Below are positions 8,589 through 22,799 of a stretch of 64,000 bases of DNA, in pieces. The position numbers and the translations under genes were made by a program. The notes under the pieces were generated by a model that made no database searches, was not told where the DNA came from, and worked only from the letters and a program-made list of their open reading frames with translations. Position 1 is the stretch's first letter. The number at the start of each line of letters is the position of its first letter. Source of the DNA: Carallia brachiata (taxonomy: Eukaryota; Streptophyta; Magnoliopsida; Malpighiales; Rhizophoraceae); contig JADCRB010000066.1 in assembly GCA_021464245.1 (NCBI GenBank), positions 1,959,548-2,023,547 of the forward strand. Reading direction: 5' to 3'.

Positions 8589-10740
8589 GCATTGAAAGGG
8601 GGGATGAGGGAGAAAGTTCAGTTAGCCACGAAATTTGGGGTGAAAATAGTGGATTGTAAGGTCGAGGTGCATGGGGATCCTGCCCATGTGAGAGCTGCTT
8701 GTGAGGCCAGCTTGAAGGAGCTTGAAGTTGATTATATTGATCTTTATTACCAGCACTGCGCGCATTGCTACTACCGTTCCTATTGAAGTCATGGTTTGTA
8801 GATCTTTTATGCAAACCTGTTTAATTATATTCAAGCCAATATTGTACTTGTACTGATTATTTGTCTGGTTTTGCACAGATAAAATCCATGTGATGAATAT
8901 ATATCAAAGATAAAATCCATGCAGTGAATATATATCAAACTAACGTTGATCTCCCTGCAAACTTAGTCCTGATACTTGAGATGTTACAGTTTCTTTGCAT
9001 CCTCATCAAATGTTGTTGCTTAAAAGTCTACAAGATACAAGTTTTGTTTCTGTTATATATTTTCAGTGATTCTAACACTTTTGAGATTTAAGATATGCAT
9101 TTTCTAATAAAATCAAATGGTAGTTCTGCATACATACGTGTAGCTTATCAAGGAAAATTCCTTTAATTGATAGCAAATTACTTATCTTTGAAATGTTTAA
9201 TTTTCTTTTTTCTTTGTTTTTTTTTTTTTTACCGTGTTCTAATTTGTAATGCTTTTTTTCTCACATGGACATGTTCTCTTATGTGATTTAGATGGGGGAA
9301 CTAAAGAAACTGGTTGAGGAGGGGAAAATAAAGTATATAGGACTATCAAAGGCCTCCGCTTCAACAATTAGAAAGGTTCATGCTATTCATTCAATAACTG
9401 CTGTTCAGCTGGCGTGGTCCTTATGGACAAGAGATGTTGAGTAAGAAATAGTCCCTACTTGTAGGTACGTTTGCTACGAAACTATTATTTTCAAAGAGAG
9501 GTTGAGAGAACTTTTACAATGTTTTCGAGGAATGTTGAATTTATATTTGGATATACTTGCAAATATAACGTAATGGGAAGAAAACAATGAAGAAAATCTT
9601 TGACTCTGGGATAGCAATGTTACAAATTTTATATTTGTCCAAAAAAAAAAAAAAGGGTTGCTGGAACCCCATCTTCTTCCTTTTTTGTTTTGTTATTGAC
9701 AATCATGAAAATAACCTCTTTGCCTAAAAAAACCAAAAAAGAGCCGAATACCATATTTCCCAGACCCAAAGATGTGGAGCCTCGTGCATTGGTTTTTTTT
9801 TTTTTTCAATTGCCAATACTAACATACCACTGAAATTTAATGGTAGATTTGCTAGAATATTTTACGAGAAGGGAATAATTTGTATTGCAACGTCAATGTG
9901 TTTATCTTTCTTCAGGGAACTTGGAATCGGGATTGTAGCATATAGTCCTCTGGGTAGGGGATTCTTTTCCTCAGGACCTAAGTTGCTTGAAAACCTTGCA
10001 GAAGGTGACTCGAAAGGTCAGCAACTAACTAGTGTCTCAGATTCATTTTTCAGTCTACGAATTGCAATAGCTCCGAGTGATGTTAAGAAAACGGAAATGT
10101 TAGATGGCCAAACAAGTTGGTGGCTAAATTGTGTCCATATTGCAACAAACACTGTATTTTGTACAACCGTAATAATAAAATGTGCAACAAAAAACACGTC
10201 TATTTTTTTCGATGAACTTTTTTTTATTGTAGTTACACAAAATATACCTCTAGTTGTAATATGGACACAATTTGGCCACCAAATCATCTGGCCGCGTAAC
10301 AGTGCCCGAAAGAAAAATAGAAACCAATTCAATTGCTTCTAATAGAAATGGCTTCCCAAATTGTGACAAATAAGTTCAATTTTTTCTTTACATTCCTCCT
10401 GGGACTGCCTAGATTCCAGGCTGAAAATTTGGAGCACAACAAACGCCTGTTTGATCGGGTTAATGAAATTGCAGCAAAGAAGGGTTGCACATCAACCCAG
10501 CTAGCACTAGCTTGGGTGCACCGTCAGGGGAGAGATGTGTGTCCCATACCAGGAACCACCAAAATTGACAACCTCAACCAAAACACTGGTGCCCTGGATG
10601 TGAAATTAACGCCTGAAGAGATTTCTGAACTCGAATTTGTTGCTTCACCAGATGCTGTAAAAGGCAACTGGTATGGCGACGACATCCCTGCTCACGAGAG
10701 CTCTGAGACTCCACCTTTGTCAACATGGAAAGCCATATAA
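8589..10740 (+). pseudogene. aldo-keto reductase pseudogene, copy A (exons 2-5)
   Basis: Exons at 8589-8793, 9292-9464, 9916-10016 and about 10403-10740 match copy D. There are at least four independent lesions. A 4-bp insertion near 8757-8760, after the catalytic His of YYQH, shifts the frame. The Lys codon after DVE in exon 3 is TAA (9442-9444). Exon 4 lacks 2 bp in the GDYRK segment (GACTCGAAAG). The acceptor before exon 5 has changed from CAG to CTG. Exon 1 is missing. Exon 5 is still open ([12 protein letters not shown] to STWKAI). Intron 1 holds a SINE and intron 4 a palindromic MITE, both absent from B and D. No functional protein is expected. Confidence 0.9.
10092..10308. mobile_element. 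palindromic MITE in intron 4 of AKR copy A
   Basis: Arms at about 10092-10180 and 10210-10308 are inverted copies (GTGGC.AAATTGTGTCCATATT is shared). The termini read CGGAAATGTTA and, inverted, CGGGCACTGTTAC. Flanks TTAAGAAAA and GAAAGAAAA suggest an imperfect 9-bp target duplication, which fits a Mutator-type MITE. Copies B and D have the uninterrupted ATATGAAGAAAAATAG. Its termini and TTGCA-rich core match the array at 53.9-56.4 kb. Confidence 0.75.
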
Positions 10741-10744
10741 AACA

Positions 10745-11100
10745 GAGCTTAGTAACTGTGTTCCACAGTTTCAACAGTAATTTTTTTGGAGACTAATGGC
10801 TTTACGAGATGTAATTATAACGTTTCTTCCAAGTGAACCTGTATGTGAGGGTGGTTGCCACCTGCCTTGGAACTATATACTTGTTGGGAATCAAACAAGT
10901 GTTTATGGAATAAACACGCAACAGAATATACATTAAAAACTTTAGATTTTTAAAAATAGATTGATAGTTTGTTAAATATAATTACAAACTAAACTAAGAG
11001 AATGAGATAGTTATCAATGAATCAAATTTTTAAGCTTGATTGACAGATCGTCGTAAACTATAATTGTTCAAATGTCTGGCCACTAACAGTATTTACACAA
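10745..11100. other. 3' flank of AKR copy A, no gene seen
   Basis: Holds the presumed 3' UTR and AT-rich spacer; nothing further is recognised. Confidence 0.4.
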
Positions 11101-11103
11101 AAA

Positions 11104-12040
11104 GTGCAAAACATGACTCTCCCAAACTTAAACTCCTTTAAAAAGAAGGAGAGGGAAGAGGCAAATCTAAGAAATAGTGCCAACTTTGAACATATGAAAA
11201 ACTTTATCTTTGAGGTTCTACTTATAGGAAACATAAATCACTCCAAAAAATTTCTCAAACTTTTCAATTGGGTTCAATTTGGTCTCCTTCCAAACAGACG
11301 CAATGTCGCTATGGTGATTTATAAGGCCTTAGAAGGTATTGAAAAGGAATGTCGATAGGAGAAAAAAGCTTACATCCGAGGGAAACAGAGAATCTTACAT
11401 GAATGTTATGACTATAATTTTCCTTTTATCAGTAGAAAAGCCAATACTATTGCGGATTGGGTGGCTAGAAAATTTAGAAGGGATAAGCATTTTTTTTATC
11501 CTAAACTTTTAGATTTTTTAAGTTTGAATGTTAAACTTTTTTGACATTTTATTTGAGTTATAAACCTTTTGATTTTCTACCAAATCAATTCTTCTGTTTA
11601 TCAAAAGTGATCAATCTATTAAAAAATAATTTTAACTTTACAAAAAATTATTTTAAAAAAATTAAATATATGAATTAAATGTATTTTCTATCAAAAATAT
11701 ATATATTACTTATTTAATTCGTATATTTATTAATTAAAAAAATATTTAATATGCATATTTTGTTGATAAAAAAAATATTAAATTTATGTATTTAACTTTT
11801 TTTAAATAAATTTTTATTAAATTAAACTCATTTATTAATAAATTGATCACTTTTTGTAACTTAAAAGAATAATGTAATGAGAAATTAAAATATTTAAAAT
11901 TTAAATATAAAAAAATTTAAAAATTTAAAACAAAAAAAAAATACTTATCCCAATTTTAGAAGTGGTTCTTATCTTGTTGACCAGGATATCAACCAACCAA
12001 AGCAGTTGTGGCGAATCTTAGGAAACGACCTTTAAAGTAA
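11104..12040 (+). mobile_element. RNase H-like fragment of a non-LTR retroelement, split by a MITE
   Basis: After an in-frame TAG near 11356 the frame reads ILHECYDYNFPFISRKAN and TIADWVARKF. This resembles the end of the RNase H-like domain that closes many plant non-LTR reverse transcriptase proteins (F-x-x-R-x-x-N-x-x-A-D-W-x-A). The frame stops at a palindromic MITE (about 11480-11951) and seems to resume beyond it as RSGSYLVDQDINQP. The upstream 84-codon part is not recognised. Degraded; identity moderate at best. Confidence 0.4.
11480..11951. mobile_element. palindromic MITE (GGGATAAG ends)
   Basis: The ends GGGATAAGCATTTTTTTT and its inverse near 11951 bound about 470 AT-rich bp whose halves are inverted copies. 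Flanks AAATTTAGAAG and AATTTTAGAAG look like a 9-11 bp target duplication, so Mutator-type is likely. Related to the element at 31832-32325. Confidence 0.65.
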
Positions 12041-13270
12041 ACGAAACTTATCATTAGTTGTCAGATAAAAAAATTAAAAAAAAAAAAAAGCTGAAGGACC
12101 ACTAGAGAATATTCAACATGCTTTATAATTGAAAGCCCCTCCCATGTTATGGCCCATTTAGCAAAGTTGACATCAACCTTAATAGCATGTTTTAGCAAAG
12201 TTGACATCAACACGTTTGAATTGATAAAAAATAATGTAAAAAAAATAAATAAAAAATAATATATTATTATTATTATTATAATTAATAAAAAATTATGAAA
12301 AAATAATTAAAAGTTATAAGAAAAAAATAAATAATAATTTATCAAAAAAATATAAATTAATTATTTGAATTAATTAAAAATAAATATAAATATAAAAAAT
12401 AATACAATAATAATAATATTTATTAATTTTAATTTTTTTTCTTTCTCATCATTGTCGGACAAGTTATAAAGCTTTTTGTTATAAAACTTTAGCTCCACGC
12501 GTGAAGTTATAAAACTTTTTGTTGCATTTAAAGCTGTCGCAATGGGTTATCCCGAAGATTGAAAAGTGTCAATTCAACCGATTATATTTAGAGAGTTTAT
12601 TGGTATATAAAAAGCTTCTTTTGACTTTTCCTCCCTCCAAATTGCTAGTAAATAAACAATGACATCCATCTATCTCTTATCCACATATTATTATTATTAT
12701 TACTATTATTTTTTAATTTAAATAAAGACCGAAACTTATGAATTAAAAAGAGTCTTATTATCCACGTATTATTATTATTGTCCAGTCAATTCCATATAAT
12801 AGTATTATTGTGGGCACTCGAAGTAGAACCAGCACACGTCCTGGCCTATGTCATCCACCAATTATTTGCTCCTTCTCCCATTTTTCAGCAGTAGCCACTT
12901 GCTGCCTGCCCGTATTAGATTAGCAAAGGGAATTGGGGAACGAATGGGTTGGGTCTCACGCTCCGGTTGTCTTTTTTTCTTTTTTTTTAGTCAATTTTTT
13001 GATTAATATATCATGTACAAATAATTAAATTATAATGTGTAAAAGGAATAAAAAACCTGTATGAAGTATAAACAGTAATTAAAAAAATCTCCAATGCATA
13101 TATATTTATCTTGCTTCTCTAACAAATTATAAATTAACTGCTGTATGTCATATTTTTTATTAAAAAGAATAAGACCCGTAATCCACTCCATCAAATCAAA
13201 TTGGCCGGCGACGTTGGTGCCATCCATGCGTTGGGCATCACAATAACGAAATCTTTTACGCATTGATATA
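12040..13270. other. AT-rich spacer, no gene seen
   Basis: Runs of TTA/ATT and A/T, a repeated AAGTTATAAA.CTTTTTGTT module at about 12462-12525, and one stray AKR-type promoter block (listed separately). No coding sequence is supported; the minus-strand ORF near 13030-13263 has no recognisable family. Confidence 0.4.
12831..12870 (+). promoter_or_regulatory. orphan copy of the AKR upstream block
   Basis: ACCAGCACACGTCCTGGC then TATGTCATCCACCAATTATT matches blocks upstream of AKR copies B (14978-15020) and D (31611-31660, 32583-32612). The ACACGTC core is of ACGT (bZIP-type) form. No AKR exon follows within 2 kb, so this may mark a lost gene copy or duplicated promoter. Confidence 0.5.
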
Positions 13271-14977
13271 TCAATGCATCATCAGTACTTTTTATTTTTA
13301 TTACTTACTTAAATCTACTATTTTACTTATATTTTTTTTTCTCATAAATATATCATATTTTACACAAAATAATTACTCTTTTTAATTTTTTATTTATGTC
13401 GTATTCTTTAACTTCTCTCATAGGTATATATGATAACTGTTAATTAATTAAAATTTTTTAATTATTTGTCCCGGGCGATACTAAGCTTAAAGTGACTGTT
13501 GTGGACAATCTTCTCTTTAGATCTCTTCATAAATATAAGGTATAATAATCATTATTCTTTTACCATCTTTTCTTTTGATTGATGATTTGATTGCTAGTGT
13601 ACGCTGACGAAACTCCTCAACTCAATCTCCAAGATCTATATTAAGTAAACAATAAATGTGCACAAGAAATAGAGCGGAGTAAGGGCTTTTTACATAGAGT
13701 TTTTATGCCCTTGTTGAAATAAGAATTGCTAAAAAAAAAAAAGAAAACCCTTGTTTGTTTTTTCCTCTGACATGCTAATAGCTTTCTTCGCAGTTTGAAT
13801 ACGCAAAAAAAATAATTTTTTAGTGATAAATTTCTTCAACTTTTATAATTAATTGCAGTTATTTTAAGTTTTTGTTTGATTATTTTTTTGTTAATAATTA
13901 ATTTATTGATAGAATCACTGATCCAATATCTATTAAACGTATATGTTTTGCAGGTCTATATATGTTATTATCTTTTTTGGACTTTCTCAATCAAACTTGG
14001 ATTGGGAATTGTACAATTGTTTGACTAATAATTTATTTATCTTTTTTTTTTTTTTTTACTAATGCAGATTATGGAGCAACGTAGATGACTGATAATATTG
14101 GCAATCCTCAAATTCCTTTTTACCTTTTTGTTTGCCGAGAGGTAATGTATTGAGCTTGCAAAGTAATTTGAAAAACTTACTTCTCGATTGTTAAAATTAA
14201 TATTCCAATTTCAATTAATTTAGGATACAAATATGTGTGTAATTCTTGGTACAATAAATTTGATTGCAAATTGTTGCATGACGTATCCTATGGAATATAG
14301 ATTATGTTCATCACGTTAGGTTTACTGCAGGAGTAGGGAGGGAAGGCCTAGCTATGAGTTTTATTGCTGAGGTAAATAGTGTAGGTTCAACTTTTTCTTG
14401 GGTGCCTTATTTCAAACCAAAAAAAAAAACATTTTTTAGGTATCTGATTTTGTATGACTCATGATCGCTATTCTTTGATAGCACTTGATATTTTTTTTTG
14501 TTAAAATAAAAAAGATAAAATAAAAAATTTTCCAAATTTATATTTTTTCGTAAAAAATAAATATTCTTAATTTAATTTTTTTGTTTTTCCTTTTAATTTT
14601 TTTTTAAAAAAAACTCTCAAATTTACTTTTTAATGCCTTTTTTTAATAATAAAATTAATGCTAAAATTATTTTTTAATTTTTTAAACAAAATAAAAATAA
14701 ATTATACTTTTAACATAACTCAGGCATCGCGTGAGTCAACTGTTAACTATTATAATTTTTATATTATATCATATAATTTCGTCTTGTAATTGTTCATTTT
14801 ATTTATAAATATATTTATCTATTATATATATTTTTTTTAAATACCTCATATAACAATAATTACTTAATAAATTTTTAGTATACAACCACTCAACGTTGTC
14901 CAAAAAATGAATCAATGCCTATCTTTGCAAATTTCGGTTCCCAATTCAACTATACGGTGGCTACTCAAAGTTGAAGG

Positions 14978-15020
14978 AGCACACGTCATGGACTTTGTCA
15001 TCCACCAATTATTTACCTCT
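14978..15020 (+). promoter_or_regulatory. conserved upstream block of AKR copy B
   Basis: GGAGCACACGTCATGGAC followed by TTTGTCATCCACCAATTATT, about 180 bp before the copy B start codon. It is conserved with the blocks before copy D and includes an ACGT core (ACACGTCA). Regulatory function is inferred from conservation among paralogs only. Confidence 0.45.
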
Positions 15021-16434
15021 GACTTGTCAAGAGTAGCCACTAGTACTGAAACCAAATCTAGTGCTGAAACTGATTATTGAAACCGAAGCAGCCCTGTGTT
15101 CTGTTGTAGTTGTTGGCTGGTTATAATAGTGGAAATTAAGAGCTTAAGCAAACAAAGAAAACTTGGAGAAACAGGAGTCAAAGATGGCATCGGTGAGGAA
15201 GATCAAGCTAGGGTCACAAGGGCTAGAGGTGTCAGCGCAGGGGCTGGGATGCATGAGCATGTCCGCATTCTATGGTCCGCCTAAGCCCGAAGCTGACATG
15301 ATTGCTCTCATTCACCATGCAATCAATAGTGGCATCACGTTTCTTGATACCTCCGACATCTATGGCCCCTTCACCAACGAAATCCTTATCGGAAAGGTAC
15401 CCTTTTTTTTAAATTAATCTTAAGTTGATGATGTTGGTTGACTATGTGATCATTTCATAATCATCACTAAAATTAAACCTGTTACCATATAAGAGAATTT
15501 GAAAGATTTGGAGCAGCTCGAACTTTATGTGGTCTGTCGCTAAGTCTATATATAGCTGGTGGGCTTTTTCTTAATATTTTGACAATGAATCAGTCTCTTA
15601 ATTATCGTATAATCAGAGAAGAATTGCTATTGCTGTAAGTGATTGCAGGCGTTAAAAGGGGGGATTTAGGGAGAAAGTTCAGTTAGCCACGAAATTTGGG
15701 GTGAAATTCGTGGATGGTAAGGGGGAGGTGCATGGGGATCCTGCCTATGTGAGGGCTGCTTGCGAGGGGAGCTTGAAGCGGCTTGAAGTTGATTATATTG
15801 ATCTTTATTACCAGCATCGCATTGATACTTCCATTCCCATTGAAGTCACGGTTTGTAGATTATTTGTTCCCCTTTTGCTTTGCTTTTTTTTATCATTTCA
15901 GTCTTTTATCTCAATGCAATTATGCAAACATGTTTAATTATATTCAAGTCAATGATCTCTCTGCAAACTTAGTCTTGATATTTGAGATGTTACACTTCCT
16001 TTTCATCCTCATCAAATGTTGTCCTTTGTTTAAAAGTTTACAAGATAAAAGTTTTGTTTCTGTTGTTATATATTTTTACACTTTTGAGATTAAGTGATTC
16101 TACCACTTTTTGAGATTAAAGATATGCATTTTCTAATGAAATCAAATGGTGCTTCTGCCTATATACACATGGTGATCAAAGGAAAATCCCTTTAATTGAT
16201 AGTACATGACTTGGCTTTGAAATTTTTTTTTTTTTGGGAAATATTCTGTGGCTTCATGTAGGTAATTTTAGAGTAGAAACAAAATGATATAATTTGTTAG
16301 ATGTTATTAGATGAAGTTATATTCTATTTATTATTATTTATTTAAAACTATGTACAGGAACTCTTTTTTTTTTTTTTAAATCTAATTTATACTGCTTCTT
16401 TTCTTACATGGACGTGTTCTACTATGTAATTTAG

Positions 16435-17663
<1,229 letters not shown>

Positions 17664-18119
17664 TCACAAATACTTCCAACTTTAGACTCTTGTTATTGGA
17701 TCTTACGATCGACGGCCACCATCTGAAAGAAAGTCGAGGAGGACTCAACAACACGATTTCAATATGGGATGTTGAAGAAAAAGAAATGGAACAAGAAAAT
17801 AATGACGATCTCATGTGCACCTGATTTGTTGTTGACGTCTCCCACTGATGGTGGTTGCTTTCCTTTCATTTTTTCTCTTGGGTTTTCTTTTCGTTTTTTT
17901 TTTTCCTATAGACTAATTGGGCATGTCGGATCGCCATGTCCAACCTTGTATCCAATGGTTTTTTTTTTTTTAAATATTTTGTCAGACACGACTGATACGT
18001 TTCAGACGTGTATCCGTATTCAACATGTGTCAGACACACAGTGCAACCTTAGTATGGCTTGTCCATGCTGTATTCCCCTGAATTCGTATTTGGAGGATAG
18101 ATTCGCAAATATAATGTAA

Positions 18120-18663
18120 TGGTAAGTGACGGTTATCCTTAGTCGTGAGTTCAACTATCATGAAATTTTGCCTGTGAACTTGCAAAATAGTAAAACTTAG
18201 GCCGAAGGTTACCTCGACGTAAGTACTCTAATATTGAAAACAATATAAATCAATAAAGGACTAAGGAAGTCTAGTGAAACCCTCGCAGATAGCCTACAAT
18301 AAAGAGACACTGGGTGTGGGCACCTCACCGATGTGCGTAGAGGTACTTACGAAGGTATATGAATTATGGAGGTGGTCGGAGTTAGAGAGGTTGCCTGTAA
18401 GAAGATGTAGATTTGATGAAGTCCTTTTATCTAGAGAAAGATTGATCCCTTCTTTAGGTATGCGTCTCTAGCTTATATATCGGCTATGATATGTCGGTAG
18501 TCTAATGTTTGAAAACACTTTAACTCCACACGTAAAGGATGTTATAGGTGTTTGTCAATGGTAGCTTGGGGATGATAGGTGCTTGGGTTTGTACCGTGAG
18601 CTACATAGCAAGCTCTATGAGCGAGCTCTGTGCAAGCTGTTGAGGGAGTTGCCAAGGCAGCCT
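18120..18663 (+). mobile_element. intron-3 repeat shared by AKR copies B and D (left part)
   Basis: From GGTAAGTGACGGTTATCC onward this matches 34530-35060 in copy D, including CCCTCGCAGATAGCCTACAAT and AGCTTATATATC. Copy A lacks it at the same position (GTAATGGGAAGAAAAC). It resembles LTR-type sequence but no termini or coding are certain. The copy in block 1 is split at 18664; the remainder continues at 21501-21620. Confidence 0.6.
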
Positions 18664-21500
18664 TGTTGGTCCCAAAATTACCTATGAGGGGGGTGAATTG
18701 GGTAATACAAAAAACTTATAGCCAAATCAATCAATTTGAACAAATAAAAATAATTAAACACAATATGAAACCTAAGTGAATTGTGTGCAAGTAATGATAA
18801 ATAAGTACAAGAAATTAACCAATTTTCGTCTGTGTGTGTTTGTAAACAAGATTGAGATGGACAATAAGTGTGACATGTGTGTTGATGAGCAATGATAATG
18901 AAATAGTTTAAGGGACAAAGGATCAACGTAAGAGATTTATAGTGGTTCGACTTATCCTAAACCTACGTCCACTCCCAAAAATCACCATTGAGAATTTCCC
19001 AATCCACTATCAATGTTCTTCACAGGTAAAGATCAAACCCTTACAACACTTCAGTCACCTAACCAAGAGCATACTAGCTCTTTTTCATGTGACCTTGCAA
19101 AAAAAAAAAAAAAAAGCTTAGAAGAAAATCCATTGGGTTTGGTGCTTGCATGTTGTATGAGTCCGATGAAAAGAAAATTAGATGATATGCATATTGATTG
19201 GGTTAGATGAGGAAAATTAGATGACATGCATGTTGTTTGAGTTAGTTGAAAAAAAAATTAGATGATATTCATATTGATTGGATTAGATGGCATGTATATT
19301 GATTGGGTTAGATGACATGCATTATTCGGATTAAGTGATGACAATTTTTAGCTTATAAATAGGCACTCCCTTAAACGCTTCAAACAGATCCCAAGTAGAG
19401 CTAAATCCTCTACTTTTAAAGCTTTACTCTCTTACTCTATCTCTATAAATATTTTGTGTGTATGCTTTTTAACTGCCACTAAGTTGGATCCGCTAGATTA
19501 AAAGTCTAAGATATTAAATATCTGAGTAAGATCAAGCCTCTTACAGCCCTCACCGAAGTCCATCCAGTCTGAGTGAGATCAAGCTTTCCTAAGACCCTCA
19601 ATGGAGTCTTATTAATCCACCTGAGATCAAGGCTCGACTCTCAGTGGAATTAATTTTTTCAGTTCAAGATCAAGTTTTGGAATTATATAAGGAGTATTAA
19701 TCGGAGGATCAAACAGAGATCGGCACCACAGAAATTTTTAATTTTCACTTGTAATTTGTATCTGTATTTTTCAAAATCTAACTGTTGCAGACTTAAAATT
19801 TACGGGTCACCATTTGCAGACCTTTCTCACAATTGATGGTCACTTAAACTCACTTGCATAGAGGTCCACGACCTTATGAAGCTTCACAAAGCTTTTTTAC
19901 AAAAAGAATAGACTTCTCACTAGAGCTCAGTTCCTCCCTATCTCCTAACTTATGACTTCACTCTCGCTTACAAAGATTACAAAAAACTTGCTCTGCTCCA
20001 TTTTTTTTTCTAGCACTCAACACACTTACACAATAAAACTTACATCGCATATGCAAAGAGTACTTGAGAGAGATTAAGAGAGAATGAGAGGAATGGAAAG
20101 GGATGAATGAAGCATTAGTGGAGACACTTATTTATAAGTGAAGGAGGGTGTAGGGGCTGTTGCAATGCATTAATGAGGGCTAATTTTACAGCCAATGGAT
20201 CCCCAAAATCATGGCTTTGAATGATGAAGATTCTACTAACAGATTTAATAGCTCTTTAAAAAATCGTTCATATCTCTCTGTATATAGTTCCAAATTGTGT
20301 CCTGATTCATGAGTTTGAAAGTAGACATCCATAGCTTTCCATCCATGTATAGATCATGGCTTGATTCCACTCCAACTAGCCATGGTGCTTTCTGGAAGTT
20401 GACTGATCCAGTTGGACGGGACAAACTGTACACCCTTCAGTTATTTGGTAGTATCTCCTTGTACAGATATCCAATTAATGCAATTCTTCTCAATTTAAAA
20501 ATTAGACAGAATTATCTTTCTATGCATTTAAGGTTCAACAGCTAATTCTTTCTCATTTGGTCGCAATCGTCTCTTAAACTGGATTAATCATGTCTGCCTT
20601 GATAGATTGAATACTTTTCAATTTATAGACTATAACTTCCTCCACAAATGTCCAATTGAGATGATTCTTGAGGATTTGGAAACTAGACAGAATCAGCTTT
20701 CCATTCATGTAAAATTCATCACAAGATTTTTCTCCACTGTCTACAGTGATCTGTGATTGAACCAGCGTATCTTGACAGTTTCTGCAAGCTTCAATCTATG
20801 GCCAATAATGTTCTATAAGAATATCCAATCAATATGATTCTGGATGATTTGAGAATTAGATTCAATCAGTGTATAACTTGTCACAAAATTTTGCTCCATC
20901 TGATCATTATAGCTTTAGAAGTTGACTTATCTAGAATGTCTTGACAGCTTGCACACATTTCACCTTATTGCTCATAACTTCTTTTACACAACTACAGTTA
21001 ATGTGAAAATTGTGTCATTTGAAAATAGACTCAATAAGCTTGCCAATGATGTATAGTTGGCATGTAATTCATCATAAGTGGTCTGCAACATTCTTTGAAA
21101 ATGTACCCATGCGGTGTGTTATCACAGCTTGAGTATCGTTACTCTTTTAGTCATAATTTAGTCCTCGTTACTCTTTTAGTCATAACTTGCTATACAAAAC
21201 TCCAATTGTCACGATTCTAGTGGCGTTGGAAACAAGACTCATCTAGCTTGACAATCATGTATGGCTTGTCATCTGATTCATCTCTAGGTTAACAAACGAG
21301 CCTTTGAAATTTGGTTGTATAGGATGATACTTGAACTGAATAGAACTAATGTTAGTAGTTTTCTTGTGTTGTATTTCTTCCATTCCAATTTATGTTTGTT
21401 TGATTAAAAACCTTTAGCTACACACTTAAATAAACACATTAATAATTCTCAATATTTTGTAATTATCAAAACCGAATAATGAAATTTTAAGGTCTCACTA
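18664..21500. mobile_element. LTR-type insertion of 2.8 kb, possibly a solo LTR with a nested insert
   Basis: Starts TGTTGGTCCCAAAATTACC and is flanked by AGCCT on both sides (18659-18663 and 21501-21505), a 5-bp duplication of an LTR element. The uninterrupted site is seen in copy D. It holds the TAGTGGTTCGACT..CCTACGTCCACTCC region common in plant copia LTRs (18938-18975). Around 19095-19800 a second unit with TTATAAATAGGCAC (TATA-like, 19354) interrupts it. There is no gag or pol. The right end reads CACTA rather than CA, so the border is slightly uncertain. Confidence 0.55.
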
Positions 21501-21620
21501 AGCCTGCTCGGCCTGCCTTTGGAGCCTTTGAGGGGCTGCTTAGCGAAGCTTGGGCTTTAACCCGTGGCCTGTGTTTGCTGTACTAAGCCTATGTTGGATG
21601 ATATCCATTAGTAAAAATAG
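21501..21620 (+). mobile_element. intron-3 repeat shared by AKR copies B and D (right part)
   Basis: CTGCTCGGCCTGCCTTTGG and GATATCCATTAGTAAAAATA match 35070-35180 of copy D. It completes the element split by the 2.8-kb insertion. Confidence 0.6.
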
Positions 21621-22799
21621 CCTATTGTGATTTAAAAAAAAAAAAAACTCTATTGAAAATCACATGATTCCAGGATAGAAATGGTATAAATTTTATATTG
21701 GTCTAATAAAAAAAATTGCTTTGAGCCTTCTTCTTCCATTTTTATTTTGTTATTATAAATCCGGAAAACCATCTTTTTGCTTAAAAAAACAAAGAAAAGA
21801 CCAAGGTCATTTTCCAAATCCTACAAATATGAGAGCCTCATAAATTGTGTTGCTTTTTTTTTTTTTTATTACCAGTCCTAACATACTCTTGAAACTTAAT
21901 AGTAGATTTGCTTGACTGTGTGAAGCGAAGTGAATAATTTGTATTGCAACGCTAATGTGTTTGTCTTTCTTCAGGGAGCTTGGAATTGGGATTGTAGCAT
22001 ACAGCCCCCTGGGTAGGGGATTCTTTTCCTCAGGACCTCAGTTGGTTGAAAACCTGGCAGAAGGTGACTATCGAAAGGTTAGCAACTAACCTTTGTCTCA
22101 GATTCTTTTTTCCTTTTCTTTTTTTTTTTTAATTTGTTTCTCGGTTCTTTAAAGCCAGTAACACAGCAATTGGAGGATTGGGAACCCAGTTTTCCCAATT
22201 GGAGGCCACCACCTCCAACTGCCTTAATTATTACTAAATCTTCGTCTCAAATTCTTTTCTAGTCTATGAGTTGAAGTAGCTACAAGTGATATGAAGAAAA
22301 ATAGAAGCCAACCGGTCCAACACAATTGCTTCTAATGGAAATAGATTCCCAAAATGTGACTAATTAGTTCAATTTTTATTTTGTTCCTCCAGGAAATGCC
22401 TAGATTCCAGGCTGAAAATTTGGAGCACAACAAACGCCTGTTTGATCGGGTTAATGAAATTGCAGCAAAGAAGGGTTGCACATCAACACAGCTAGCACTA
22501 GCTTGGGTGCACCATCAGGGGAATGATGTATGTCCCATACCAGGAACCACAAAAATTCACAATTTCAACCAAAACATCGGTGCCCTGGATGTGAAACTAA
22601 CGCCTGAAGAGATTTCTGAACTCGAATCCATTGCTTCAGCAGATGCTGTAAAAGGCAATAGGTACGGTGTGGATACTTACGAGAGCTCTGAGACTCCACC
22701 CTTGTCAACATGGAAAGCCATATGAAATGGAGCTTTGTAACTGTGTTCCCCAGCTTCAACAGTTATTTGGAGAATAATGGCTGTATGAGATGTAATTGT

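Noticed and set aside
10018..10342. Overlapping ORFs on both strands in AKR copy A intron 4
   Set aside because: They come from the palindromic MITE and read-through of exon 4.
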